DNA of 64,000 nucleotides from an uncultured Dehalococcoidia bacterium. GTDB lineage: Bacteria; Chloroflexota; Dehalococcoidia; Lucifugimonadales; JADFKI01. Every line of letters starts with the position of its first letter. Position 1 is the first letter of the stretch. Below, piece after piece: positions 43,193 through 51,910 of the stretch. The translations under genes were made by a program, and so were the position numbers. The stretch is from positions 248,001 through 312,000 of the forward strand of contig CATQHF010000002.1 in the NCBI GenBank assembly GCA_958295865.1, in the 5' to 3' direction. The notes beneath the pieces are model-generated. The model ran no database searches. It saw only the letters and a list, made by a program, of their open reading frames with translations, and was not told where the DNA came from.

Positions 43193-44314
43193 ATGATTCC
43201 AGAAAATCTTAGAGTTAAGCTCTTGCTTATCGGTGAGCAGCTAACGCCCGGCTGTGCCGTCAGCGGCACCGGAACGCTTCTCGCCGAAATGGTTCGGCAA
43301 CTGGAGAGTCGAGGGTTTGACCTGACTGTCCTTAATTTGTCGCGGCCTCTAAACGAACGAGGGACGGGCGACAACTCCAATGGAACGCTCTTTTACGCTG
43401 CCCTACCCCTTAGAAAGCGTATCTTGATGTCGATAGCGTGGGTGGCGCAGGTGGCTTGGGGAACGATGAAGCAAATTCGCCGCTCCGAGGGCGTAGTTCT
43501 CATCACCGACCTCACAGTCTTGTACACCATCTTGACTATCGCAGTCTGGCTTATATCCAAAGCCGGGCGACGCCCCTTGGCGCTATGGTTCGTCGGCGGT
43601 TTCTTGCCCAGCTCCCGTAGATACGGTTCCTTATCTCTTTGGCTTGCCAAAAGGACTTTTTTGCGCTGTTCGGCGGTCTATGCGGAGACGCCGCAGACGC
43701 ACCGCGATCTTGGAGGCTCACCCGGCATCCGATGGCTGCCCAACACGCGGGACATTGCAGCCCCGCCGGAGAAACGCCGCGGTGAAGTCCGCAAACTGGT
43801 CTTCGCCGCCCGGCTGCGCATGGACAAGGGGTTGGTGGAGGCGCTTGAAGCCTGCCGAGCGCTGCCCGAGGGCTGCCATCTCGATGTATTCGGGCCGGTG
43901 ATGCGCGATACGGATCTCTCGCTGTTCGAGGGACATCCGAGGGCGTCATACGGCGGCGAGCTGGAGCCGGAGGAATTGATTCGCGCTTTGCCCGAATACG
44001 ACCTGCTGCTGTTTCCCAGCTACTACAAGGGCGAGGGCTTTCCGGGCAGCGTCTTGGAAGTCTTTCAGTGCGGCTTGCCGGTCATCGCCACCAATTGGGG
44101 CAGCATTCCCGATCTTGTGCGGCATGAAGTGAACGGGCTGCTCGTGGAGCCGCGCTCCGCCGACAGCCTGAAAGCCGCCATCCTTCGGCTGCTGGACGAC
44201 CCAGAACTATACCGTCGGCTGTGTGAGGGCGCGCGGGAGCAAGGCGAGGTCTTCCGCAGCGGGCGGTGGTACGATGAAGTAGCGCGGGATTTGCGCGCGC
44301 TGTGTGTAAGTTGA
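43193..44314 (+). CDS. Family 4 glycosyltransferase
   Basis: A 373-residue GT-B retaining glycosyltransferase of family GT4. The N-terminal acceptor half starts LRVKLLLIGEQLTPGCAVSGTGTLL and has a hydrophobic stretch with membrane affinity (TILTIAVWLISKAGRRPLALW). The C-terminal donor half contains KLVFAARLRMDKGLVEALEAC, DLLLFPSYYKGEGFPGSVLEVFQCGLPVIAT with the E-x7-E motif, and NGLLVEPRS. ATG 43193 has only weak ribosome-binding sequence, and a 16-C tract lies just upstream. Donor and acceptor unknown. Confidence 0.9.
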   Translation: MIPENLRVKLLLIGEQLTPGCAVSGTGTLLAEMVRQLESRGFDLTVLNLSRPLNERGTGDNSNGTLFYAALPLRKRILMSIAWVAQVAWGTMKQIRRSEGVVLITDLTVLYTILTIAVWLISKAGRRPLALWFVGGFLPSSRRYGSLSLWLAKRTFLRCSAVYAETPQTHRDLGGSPGIRWLPNTRDIAAPPEKRRGEVRKLVFAARLRMDKGLVEALEACRALPEGCHLDVFGPVMRDTDLSLFEGHPRASYGGELEPEELIRALPEYDLLLFPSYYKGEGFPGSVLEVFQCGLPVIATNWGSIPDLVRHEVNGLLVEPRSADSLKAAILRLLDDPELYRRLCEGAREQGEVFRSGRWYDEVARDLRALCVS

Positions 44315-44349
44315 CCCCAGGAGGGTATTCTCGCTTTCGCGGGAACGAG

Positions 44350-45408
44350 ATGATGAAGGTTTTGCTCATAGGTCCCCTGCCGACCGCCGGACACGCAATC
44401 GGCGGCTCTAGGACGCTGTTCGCCGAAACGGTGCGACAGCTGGAGCTGCGCGGGTTTGAGCCGGACATCATCAACACCTCGCGCCCGCGCAGCGGCTTGC
44501 CCCGCTGGCGCATGCGCCTCATCGGGCTTGTCGTGCTGATGCGGGTGATGTGGGGCGCTGTCATGCGCGCGCCGCGCTCGCGGCTCGTCTTTCTCAATAT
44601 GTCCTCCCATTCGGCGATAGGCGTAGCGCCCGCCGTCTGGCTCATCTGCAAGGTCGCGCGCCGCCCTATGGCGCTGCGCTTCTTCGGGGGCATGCTGCCC
44701 GAGCTGTATCGAGGCTATGGATACCTGAGGCGGCGGCTTGCCGACCTAACCTTCCTGCGCTGCCCGCTCGTGTATTTCGAGACTCACTATCTGCTGCGCG
44801 CGTTCGGCAGCCCGCCCAACTTTCGCTGGCTGCCAAATACGCGAGACATCGCCCCGCCTCAGCGCGCGCCGCGCAGCGAGGTTCGCCGTCTGGTATTCGC
44901 GGCGCAATTGTGGATGAATAAGGGGCTGGCGGAAGCGCTGGAAGCCTGCCGCTCGCTGCCCGAAGGCTGCCGGCTCAATGTCTTTGGGCCTGTGATGCGC
45001 GACACCGACCTATCGCTGTTCGAGGGACATCCCAGGGCGGCATACGGCGGAGCGCTGGAGCCGGCGGAGATGATACGAACCCTGAGCGAACAAGATCTGC
45101 TGCTGCTTCCCACCTACCGGGCGCACGAGACCTATGTTGGCGTCATCGTGGAAGCCTTTCAGTGCGGCGTGCCGGTCATCGCTACGCGCTGGGGCGACAT
45201 TCCCGAACTCGTCCAGCATGAGGTGAACGGGTTGCTCGTGGAGCCGCGCTCCGTCGACAGCCTGAAAGCCGCCATCGGCAGGCTATTGGACGACCCCGAG
45301 CTATATCGGCGGCTGTGTGAGGGCGCGCGGGCGCGCGGCGAGGTGTTCCGCAGCAGGCATTGGTACGATGAAGTGGCGCGGGACTTGCGCGCCTTGTGTG
45401 AGAGATAA
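44350..45408 (+). CDS. Family 4 glycosyltransferase
   Basis: A 352-residue GT4 protein and close paralogue of the preceding gene. MMKVLLIGPLPTAGHAIGGSRTLFAE begins the acceptor half; RLVFAAQLWMNKGLAEALEAC and the shared VFGPVMRDTDLSLFEGHPRAAYGG form the donor half. In place of the usual E-x7-E region it has THETYVGVIVEAFQCGVPVIAT, so the first Glu is shifted and the site slightly modified. A fragment of this gene is fused to the remnant at 40229. It lies 35 bases after the previous gene; ATG 44350 or 44353. Confidence 0.9.
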   Translation: MMKVLLIGPLPTAGHAIGGSRTLFAETVRQLELRGFEPDIINTSRPRSGLPRWRMRLIGLVVLMRVMWGAVMRAPRSRLVFLNMSSHSAIGVAPAVWLICKVARRPMALRFFGGMLPELYRGYGYLRRRLADLTFLRCPLVYFETHYLLRAFGSPPNFRWLPNTRDIAPPQRAPRSEVRRLVFAAQLWMNKGLAEALEACRSLPEGCRLNVFGPVMRDTDLSLFEGHPRAAYGGALEPAEMIRTLSEQDLLLLPTYRAHETYVGVIVEAFQCGVPVIATRWGDIPELVQHEVNGLLVEPRSVDSLKAAIGRLLDDPELYRRLCEGARARGEVFRSRHWYDEVARDLRALCER

Positions 45409-45414
45409 CCCCGT

Positions 45415-46329
45415 ATGGACATTTTGCGTTTTCTGGCACGCCGGTCGCCCCGTCTGGCAAAGAGAATGTATCGGCGCATCTTCGGCGATGAGCAGTGGTT
45501 CTTTGCCGTGAACGCCGGCGCGCCCCTTGCCGATTTCGGAATGAACGGACGGACGCCCATGGCGCGGCTGAAGGTGCATCACGCGCCGCCCGGCCGCTTC
45601 TGGGCAGACCCCATTCCCATAGTCATTGACGGCAAGGTCTGGGTGTTCTTCGAGGACTACTCTTTCGCCTCGCAGAAAGCCGTCATCGCTTGCGCTCCGG
45701 TGTCCCCCGACGGCGAGTTGGGTGAGGTCGTCACCGCGCTGGAATGTCCCTACCATCTGTCTTACCCGTTCGTCTTCGAGCATGGGGGCGAACTCTACAT
45801 GCTTCCCGAAACTTGGGACGAGCATCGGGTTGACCTGTGGCGCTGCCGCCGCTTCCCCGACGACTGGACGCGAGAACGGACGCTGCTGGAGGGCGTGGGC
45901 ATGAGCGACCCTACCCTGCATCGGCAGGACGGGAAGTTGTGGCTGTTCTGCACGGTGAGCGAGGCGCGGGCGCGGGCGAATGACGAACTGCACATCTATA
46001 TTGCCGATACGCTGGAGGGCGGGTGGATGCCGCACCCGGCGAATCCGGTGGTGTCCGACCGCCGCCGCGCCCGGCCTGCGGGGCGGCTGTTTCTGCGGGA
46101 CGGCAGCCTGATTCGCCCGTCGCAGGATTGCGGCGGACGCTACGGAGGCGCGGTAGTCCTCAACCGGGTGGATGAGCTGAACGAGCGCGCCTACCGCGAA
46201 ACCCCCGTCGGGCGCATCGACGGATCGGAGTTGCCCGGCAATCGAGGCACGCACACGGTCAATTACGCGGACGGGCTGGAGTTCCTGGACGGACGCATGA
46301 TTGTCCACAGGCGCGTGGCTCGGGCTTGA
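45415..46329 (+). CDS. GINT1-N-terminal-like beta-propeller protein
   Basis: A 304-residue protein with repeated short blades such as FWADPIPIVIDGKVWVFFEDY, YPFVFEHGGELYMLPET and SDPTLHRQDGKLWLFCTV. This is the pattern of the N-terminal domain of glucosamine inositolphosphorylceramide transferase-like proteins (PF24793-type), found in bacterial glycan loci with or without a transferase partner. It is a five-bladed propeller-like fold by homology. It follows the GT4 gene by 6 bases and overlaps the flippase by 4, so is part of the same operon. A role in glycan transfer is inferred. Confidence 0.75.
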   Translation: MDILRFLARRSPRLAKRMYRRIFGDEQWFFAVNAGAPLADFGMNGRTPMARLKVHHAPPGRFWADPIPIVIDGKVWVFFEDYSFASQKAVIACAPVSPDGELGEVVTALECPYHLSYPFVFEHGGELYMLPETWDEHRVDLWRCRRFPDDWTRERTLLEGVGMSDPTLHRQDGKLWLFCTVSEARARANDELHIYIADTLEGGWMPHPANPVVSDRRRARPAGRLFLRDGSLIRPSQDCGGRYGGAVVLNRVDELNERAYRETPVGRIDGSELPGNRGTHTVNYADGLEFLDGRMIVHRRVARA

Positions 46330-47648
46330 ATCACCCCATAATCGCGCGGCTGCTGTCGTCCTCGGACAGGCGCGTGGCAGCGCAGACCCTCTGGATGAGC
46401 GCAATCACGGCGGTTCAGATGGTGGGCTGGCTGGCGCAGGTAATTATCTCCGCCAGGATTCTGGGACCGGAAGGCTTTGGCGTCCTTGCCATCATCATCG
46501 CCGTCTCTTCGCTCATCCACCGATTGTGGGCAGGGCGCAGCGGTGAAACCGTTACGACCTTCGTAACGCGCGCCGTGGAGGAGAAGCGACCTGATGAGGC
46601 GTCTCGCGTACTGCGCTTCACGATAGCCATGTCGTTGGGGCTGTCGCTCATCGCCTACCTCATCATCGCGGTCATCGTCCTCATGGCAAGCAGCCTGCTG
46701 GGGATTGACGACGCCCATCGGGACGTCGCGCTCTTGTACGGCGTGGTGGGCATCTTAATATCTACCCGAACCGAAACCCTTGCCGTCCTGCGACTGTCCG
46801 ATAGGTTATACCTGGGCTTGGCGATCACTCTGGCGAGCGTTCTTATCCGGATCGCCCTGCTGGGAATGGTATGGCTGAGCGGGAGCGGGCTGTTCGAGAT
46901 AGTTCTAGTGCATATTGTCAGCGCCGCGGCGCTCGGCGTCGGGATGCTTGGCGCGGCGACGGCGTCGGCGCGGCGTGCGGGGATGACCGGCTTCCTGAGC
47001 TCGCCGTCTATCAGAGTTCCGTCGGATGTGGCGCGCTTCCAAGGGGGGATATTCGGCAGAACGACCATCTCCGCATTGGCTTATAACCTGGACACTATCT
47101 TGATGGCGCAATTCACGGGCGCGGCGAATGTCGGGCTGTACTCGGCGGCGCGGCAGATTACCGACACAGGACACTATCCGTTTCATCCGCTAAAGGATGC
47201 GGTGCAGCTCCAGTACAGCAAGCAATGGTACTCACGCCAAGGGGGGGCGCTGCGCCGCACCGCGCTGCTGTTCAGCCTAGTGTCATTGGCGGCGTCGGTG
47301 GCTCTGTTCGGGCTGCTTGCCGTCTTTCATCAACCCATAACGCGGCTCATCCTGGGAGCGGAGTTCGCGGACGCCGCCCCGCTGCTGCTGATTATGATTT
47401 TGGGCGCATTCGCCGCCAACAGCATCTCCGCGCTTACGGTGCTGCCCGCGGCAGTCGGGCGTGTCTTGCCGCCGCTGTCGGCGGAGATAGGCGGCTTAGT
47501 GGTCTTCATCGCGCTCATCGTTTGGCTGGTTCCCCTGCGCGGCGCGGAGGGCGCGGCATGGGCGAATACCGTATATTACAGCGTCATTACCCTGATATTC
47601 GTGCCCTTCATAATCTCAACCCTGCGACAAAGCCGCCGCTTGGAGTAG
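46326..47648 (+). CDS. Polysaccharide flippase (Wzx/MATE-like)
   Basis: A 440-residue inner-membrane protein with about 12 helices, in the polysaccharide-transport family. The first helix region AQTLWMSAITAVQMVGWLAQVIISARILGPEGFGVLAI carries the usual R-x-LGPEGFG. DTILMAQFTGAANVGLYSAARQIT and the closing helices also fit. TTG 46326 overlaps the preceding stop codon (TTGA), indicating coupling. It probably exports lipid-linked sugar units made by the adjacent transferases. It is the last plus-strand gene of the locus. Confidence 0.88.
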   Translation: MNHPIIARLLSSSDRRVAAQTLWMSAITAVQMVGWLAQVIISARILGPEGFGVLAIIIAVSSLIHRLWAGRSGETVTTFVTRAVEEKRPDEASRVLRFTIAMSLGLSLIAYLIIAVIVLMASSLLGIDDAHRDVALLYGVVGILISTRTETLAVLRLSDRLYLGLAITLASVLIRIALLGMVWLSGSGLFEIVLVHIVSAAALGVGMLGAATASARRAGMTGFLSSPSIRVPSDVARFQGGIFGRTTISALAYNLDTILMAQFTGAANVGLYSAARQITDTGHYPFHPLKDAVQLQYSKQWYSRQGGALRRTALLFSLVSLAASVALFGLLAVFHQPITRLILGAEFADAAPLLLIMILGAFAANSISALTVLPAAVGRVLPPLSAEIGGLVVFIALIVWLVPLRGAEGAAWANTVYYSVITLIFVPFIISTLRQSRRLE

Positions 47649-47676
47649 GGTTTTTCAATCGTCAGCGGCTTGCCGT

Positions 47677-48531
47677 CTATGGCTGCCGATAAATCGCATA
47701 GACGGAAACCGCGAGGTAGTCGCGCAGCAACGGCACGCGCATCAGCAGGTTGGAAAGTCGCCAGAGCGGATGCCAGCGTTTTAACTGCGGGTTCACTACC
47801 AACTGTTCCGTTATCCATCCCGTTTCTTCGACATAGCGAAGAAACTCCGAGAACTTCATCTTGTTCAGTCCTTCCCGCGTATCTTCGAACGAATATGCCT
47901 CATCCGCCGTGGGGCGCCAGAACTCGCGCCTGAGACGCATAAGCGCGTCTTCCGAAAACAGCAGCGCCACCCAGGGTATGCGGAATCTGAAGATCCTGTT
48001 CAGGTGGTCTCCGAAAGGTGAATGAAACAGTGGGCCAAACGCTAGAATTATTTTACCCTTCTCCAAACCTGTGTTCGTTTTAAGAACGCCGTCGATATGG
48101 CGGAGGCAGTCGCGCGGGCGTTCCACATGCTCGAACATCTCGTGAGAAAGCACGATGTCGTACTTCTTATCATTCGGCATATCATAAAGATTCATGCACT
48201 CGAATGTGACTTTGTCCCGCAGCTGCGCCTTCTCGGCACAGCGCTTTGCGATTTCGATATAATACGAGTCTTTATCGATACCCGTCACATGCTCGCACCC
48301 GCGCCGCGCCAACTCCAAGGACATCTCGCCCGTGCCGCACCCCATATCCAAGTAGCGCATAGCCGGATCGATGGGGATTTGGTTGTCCAGGCGGCGGTTC
48401 CATTTTTCGAAGCGAGCCTTCGCGTATTCCATGCTCAGGTCACGCTCGAGCTGACGAAACTCTTCCGCTTCGGGGTGCCTGTCATGCACGAACAGCCGAA
48501 GCAGCCTGTAATCGATAGTCTTGCCAAACAA
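47677..48531 (-). CDS. SAM-dependent methyltransferase
   Basis: A 284-residue class I methyltransferase. Motif I is YLDMGCGTGEMSLELARRG, then VTGIDKDSYYIEIAKR, FECMNLYDMPNDKKYDIVLSHEMFEHVERP and GKIILAFGPLFHSPFGDH. The C-terminal part has Trp/Arg-rich sequence (LKRWHPLWRLSNLLMRVPLLRDYLA) that may touch the membrane. It converges on the flippase gene. Likely target is a glycan or lipid intermediate. Confidence 0.87.
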   Translation of the reverse strand: MFGKTIDYRLLRLFVHDRHPEAEEFRQLERDLSMEYAKARFEKWNRRLDNQIPIDPAMRYLDMGCGTGEMSLELARRGCEHVTGIDKDSYYIEIAKRCAEKAQLRDKVTFECMNLYDMPNDKKYDIVLSHEMFEHVERPRDCLRHIDGVLKTNTGLEKGKIILAFGPLFHSPFGDHLNRIFRFRIPWVALLFSEDALMRLRREFWRPTADEAYSFEDTREGLNKMKFSEFLRYVEETGWITEQLVVNPQLKRWHPLWRLSNLLMRVPLLRDYLAVSVYAIYRQP

Positions 48532-48597
48532 TTTGTGCGTCCTTCCTGTGAGGCGGTCTTGTTCCGTGTGTGTGTAAGCGGCATCGCCAAGGCGCGA

Positions 48598-49818
48598 CTA
48601 TGGGCGCGGGCGCAGAGTATAGGGGCGCTCGTTTGGCTTCAGCGAAAGCATGGCGGCTTCCGTGTTGAAGACGAGCTCATCCAGCAATTCGCCGTTCTGC
48701 GAAACGGTGAACGGTCTGCCAATCCAATCCGTTGGCTGGTCGAACAGTATCGTCAGCGGGTGGTTGAACCTGAGGTCGTCCAGCCCGTCGGACAGCGTAA
48801 TCTCTATGCTTTCGGTTCCGGCGCTGCCCTCGACCGGCTCAACCGTTATTACGGCTTTCTCCCTTTCGCGGACATAGAGGGTTATGTCGTTCATGGAAGC
48901 CGTCCAGAAATCGCGCGCCGCGATTGCTTGCACGTCCTTGCGGAACTCGTCCCAATGATACCATCCCCACCACTCCGGCTTTCCGATGGCGTGGTAGGTC
49001 AGTATAACCCATGCGGTCTGCTCCAATGCCTCATCCAGGACAGGCGTCAACTCCTCATTGTTGTTGATGCAGCCTTCGCAGCCTTCAAACTCGAAACTTT
49101 GCATCTCCACCGACATCAAGCCAAACCATTTATCCGGCGCAGACTGTTCCCCCGGCATGTTGTAAAACTCTCGGGAGTCTCTGGTCAGCAGTCTGCCGCT
49201 CAAAAATCCTGAAGCCTCCAAAGCCCGCTGCGTCTCTTCTTCGTGTCCGGCGCTTCTCGGATAGCCGTAGGCGACGGGCGTCATTCCCCATTCCTTCATG
49301 GTTTCATAGTTGGTTTGGAACGATTCGAGGGCGTCTTCGTAAGACAACTTGTCGTGGTCTATGTGATCGTGCCCATGCCCAAAGTAGCTGATCCCCTGGG
49401 GAACCAGCTCGGACATCAGATAGGCTATCCGCTCATCGTCGGGCCCGCTGAATATGCGCTCGCCTTGATATGAGTTTCCGGTCACGATTTCATAGCCCAT
49501 TACCAGCCCATGCTCCAGCACATAGCCGTCTATGTCCGGATCCCTTCCGCGTATGGGCCAGTCGTCGTTGGTAATCGAGATTGCGGCGGTGTGGTTGTCA
49601 AACCACTTCGCGACCGATGCGTTCAGCGGGTTCGGGGGCGTCGCCCGGTTGGGAGTTGGAGCGTCGGCCGCTAGGAACTGGCATCCCACCGCCAAGAGCA
49701 GAACGCCAAGCGGCAGCGCCAGCCGCCAAAGGGAGGTGGCGCGAAGTAGGCGCTCCGTCAGGACGCGCCACAGGCTGTTCAGCGCGAAGCCGCGCGCGCC
49801 GTTTCCGCTACCGCTCAA
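48598..49818 (-). CDS. Polysaccharide-deacetylase-like lipoprotein
   Basis: A 406-residue exported NodB-fold protein. The metal-binding motifs are AAISITNDDW (Asp-Asp) and GHGHDHIDH (His pair). The lipobox is LLLAVGC, with Cys at about residue 46. The C-terminus adds a beta domain (ITVEPVEGSAGTESIEITLS). The only usable start is TTG 49818, overlapping the GT39 stop by 11 bases, because no ATG, GTG or TTG lies between it and the membrane segment. Its first 20 residues (GNGARGFALNSLWRVL) are shared with two unrelated neighbours. It probably trims or modifies the polymer at the outer face. Confidence 0.8.
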   Translation of the reverse strand: MSGSGNGARGFALNSLWRVLTERLLRATSLWRLALPLGVLLLAVGCQFLAADAPTPNRATPPNPLNASVAKWFDNHTAAISITNDDWPIRGRDPDIDGYVLEHGLVMGYEIVTGNSYQGERIFSGPDDERIAYLMSELVPQGISYFGHGHDHIDHDKLSYEDALESFQTNYETMKEWGMTPVAYGYPRSAGHEEETQRALEASGFLSGRLLTRDSREFYNMPGEQSAPDKWFGLMSVEMQSFEFEGCEGCINNNEELTPVLDEALEQTAWVILTYHAIGKPEWWGWYHWDEFRKDVQAIAARDFWTASMNDITLYVREREKAVITVEPVEGSAGTESIEITLSDGLDDLRFNHPLTILFDQPTDWIGRPFTVSQNGELLDELVFNTEAAMLSLKPNERPYTLRPRP

Positions 49819-49835
49819 GGCGTATTTCTTCCTTC
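49755..49835 (-). repeat. Gene-junction repeat, copy 3
   Basis: GGAAGGAAGAAATACGCC, TTG, overlapping TAG and codons for GNGARGFALNSLWRVLTER. It joins the GT39 gene to the deacetylase lipoprotein with an 11-base overlap. Confidence 0.75.
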
Positions 49836-51892
49836 CAGATGTTCTCAAAACCGCCGCCCGTTTGCACATACTGGCCAGTGCTGAGGTGGGTAATATCATA
49901 CTCCGGGAGGGCTATTCTGACCATACATTTGCCGTCGAACGCTATGCCGCGCTCTTGGAAATCGAAGTCTAGGTTGCTGAAGCCGTACCGCTTGCGCTCC
50001 GGCGGCAGATCATCCTCGTCGGCGGGAATCAGGTGCAGCAAGAAACTCGCCTCCGCGTCGGCGCGGACGCACGGCTCCTTGACATAAACCAGCGTGTCAT
50101 CGATGAGATATATGTCGAATTCGGAGCGGATTACGGGTTCGCCGGACACGAGCGACTCGTAGGCGGATGCGCGAGCCTCCAATACCGACTGACGCGCGCG
50201 GGCGCTGTCAAACGCCTCGTTCACCCTGAATATGGCTCCATCGGCAAGTTCCGCCACCGGCTCCAACGGGAGCGGTGACTCCATGTCCAAGATGTCGCAA
50301 ATTATCTGCCGTTCTTCGCCCTGCCCGACCCATACGACATACTCTTCGGCTTTCCCATACTTTTGGTAGAGCAGGACGGCGCGCTCGAACCAGCGCTGGC
50401 AATCGTAGTCTTTCCCTATGCCCTGCAGCGGTGTGGAAACCCAGGTCACCAGCTTTCCCGGAACGCCCGCGTTCCATCGGAGTACATTGGGGTCGTTGCT
50501 GTAATATCTGCCGGAAGCGGGGTTCGCCCGCACATATTCCACCAGCTTGGAATCTTCCCAGTACGCCGTGTTGAAACTATTGCCTATGTATCCCGACTCC
50601 AGCGCGGTTGCGGTCAGTCGCAGATTCTGCCGCGCGGAGATGCCGATATGCCAGCAGCAGCCGATAAGTACGAGGGCGGCAAGCGCCCATCGGAACACGG
50701 ACATCCTGCCCGACGCCGTGCCGCGCACGAGTGCGTCCAGCCAGAACGCCGCGACGAACAGCAGCGGGACATATATCGGCAGCAGGAATCGGCTGTCTAT
50801 GCCCTGCCAGGACGCAAGCCCCACCACCACGGCAATAATCGCAAGGTATATCAGCGAGAAGACCCAGAAGACGGAAGACGCCCTGCCCGGACGGGGGGTG
50901 ATGAATAGAACCGCCGCCAGCAGCAGCAGTAGGCATGCAACCAGCCATGGCGAGTGCTGCAACTGATAGCGGACCAGCGAATAGTGGACCAGCGAAAGCG
51001 GATCTACCCACTGCTGGAACACCTCAACTATCTGCCTCAGCGAATCGAATAGGGGCTGTCCCGACGCTGCGGATCTGTCCCCGGTGAGGGTTCCGGAGAC
51101 CAGTTGGTTGCGCGTCATCGCCGCCGCGAGCGGGAGCGAGGAAATCGCGCCGAAGATCGAGGCATCCTTCAAGCGCTCGCGCATTGGAGTGTCCCGGCGC
51201 AAGACGAGCATGAGGACAGCGGAGAAGATGAGCACGACGCCTATGTAGCGCGTCAGCGCGGCGAGCGCGGCGAATACGGCGGAAAGCGTGAGCATCGACC
51301 TGCCGCTTCTCCGGTTCAGGAACGACTCCAGCGGCATCAGGGCGAGGATGGCGAACAGGATGAATAGAGGTTCGCTCATTAGGGTCGAGGCGGCATGGGC
51401 GAGTGGAACGGCTGTCATCATCGCCACCGCCGCGCCGAGCGCGATTAGCCGCGACTTGAGACGCCGGCTCAGCCACAAGCCCGACGCCAAGATGAGCAAG
51501 CCGAATGCGACTGCGTTCAGCAATCTGCCCCCGTCCACCGGCTCGATGCCGAACAGGCTTAGGAACGCCATTGCCATGGAGAAGAAAGGCGCGAACAGCG
51601 TCATCTGTTCGCCGCCGGGGCTGATCAAGCCCTCCCCTGCGGCGAGGCTTTCGGCTGCCGATATGTAGTTGAAGGCGTCGTTGCCGAGCGCCGCGCCGTA
51701 GGTGGAGGTGCGAACAAGGATGTGCGCCGCGCCCAGAACGGCGACGAGCGCGATGAGCGCGGGAAATGCGGCGCGTCCGGTGGAGAGGGAAATACCCCCT
51801 TCTTCCGCATTTATGGTTTGATAGCGCACCGCCAAGGCGCGCCACAGGCTGCTCGGCGCGAAGGCGCGCGCGCCGCTTTCGCTACCGTCCAA
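49808..51892 (-). CDS. Polytopic GT39-like (GT-C) glycosyltransferase
   Basis: A 694-residue membrane protein with about 11-12 helices in the first 410 residues and a periplasmic C-terminal domain. After the leader, the first luminal loop has YGAALGNDAFNYISAAESLAAGEGL with the Asp that is catalytic in PMT/ArnT-type GT-C enzymes; TLMSEPLFILFAILAL and FAALAALTRYIGVVL follow. It likely transfers sugars from a polyprenyl phosphate. TTG 51892 overlaps the radical SAM stop by 11 bases; it starts DGSESGARAFAPSSLWRAL, the shared leader. A decayed piece of a paralogue's 3' end survives at 53012-53100. Confidence 0.85.
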   Translation of the reverse strand: MDGSESGARAFAPSSLWRALAVRYQTINAEEGGISLSTGRAAFPALIALVAVLGAAHILVRTSTYGAALGNDAFNYISAAESLAAGEGLISPGGEQMTLFAPFFSMAMAFLSLFGIEPVDGGRLLNAVAFGLLILASGLWLSRRLKSRLIALGAAVAMMTAVPLAHAASTLMSEPLFILFAILALMPLESFLNRRSGRSMLTLSAVFAALAALTRYIGVVLIFSAVLMLVLRRDTPMRERLKDASIFGAISSLPLAAAMTRNQLVSGTLTGDRSAASGQPLFDSLRQIVEVFQQWVDPLSLVHYSLVRYQLQHSPWLVACLLLLLAAVLFITPRPGRASSVFWVFSLIYLAIIAVVVGLASWQGIDSRFLLPIYVPLLFVAAFWLDALVRGTASGRMSVFRWALAALVLIGCCWHIGISARQNLRLTATALESGYIGNSFNTAYWEDSKLVEYVRANPASGRYYSNDPNVLRWNAGVPGKLVTWVSTPLQGIGKDYDCQRWFERAVLLYQKYGKAEEYVVWVGQGEERQIICDILDMESPLPLEPVAELADGAIFRVNEAFDSARARQSVLEARASAYESLVSGEPVIRSEFDIYLIDDTLVYVKEPCVRADAEASFLLHLIPADEDDLPPERKRYGFSNLDFDFQERGIAFDGKCMVRIALPEYDITHLSTGQYVQTGGGFENIWKEEIRLER

Positions 51893-51910
51893 GGCGTATT
51901 TCTTCCTCCC
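51830..51910 (-). repeat. Gene-junction repeat, copy 2
   Basis: Same arrangement as the copy at 52955: GGGAGGAAGAAATACGCC, then TTG, overlapping TAG, and codons for ESGARAFAPSSLWRALAVRY. Here it joins the radical SAM gene to the GT39 gene with an 11-base overlap. Confidence 0.75.
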
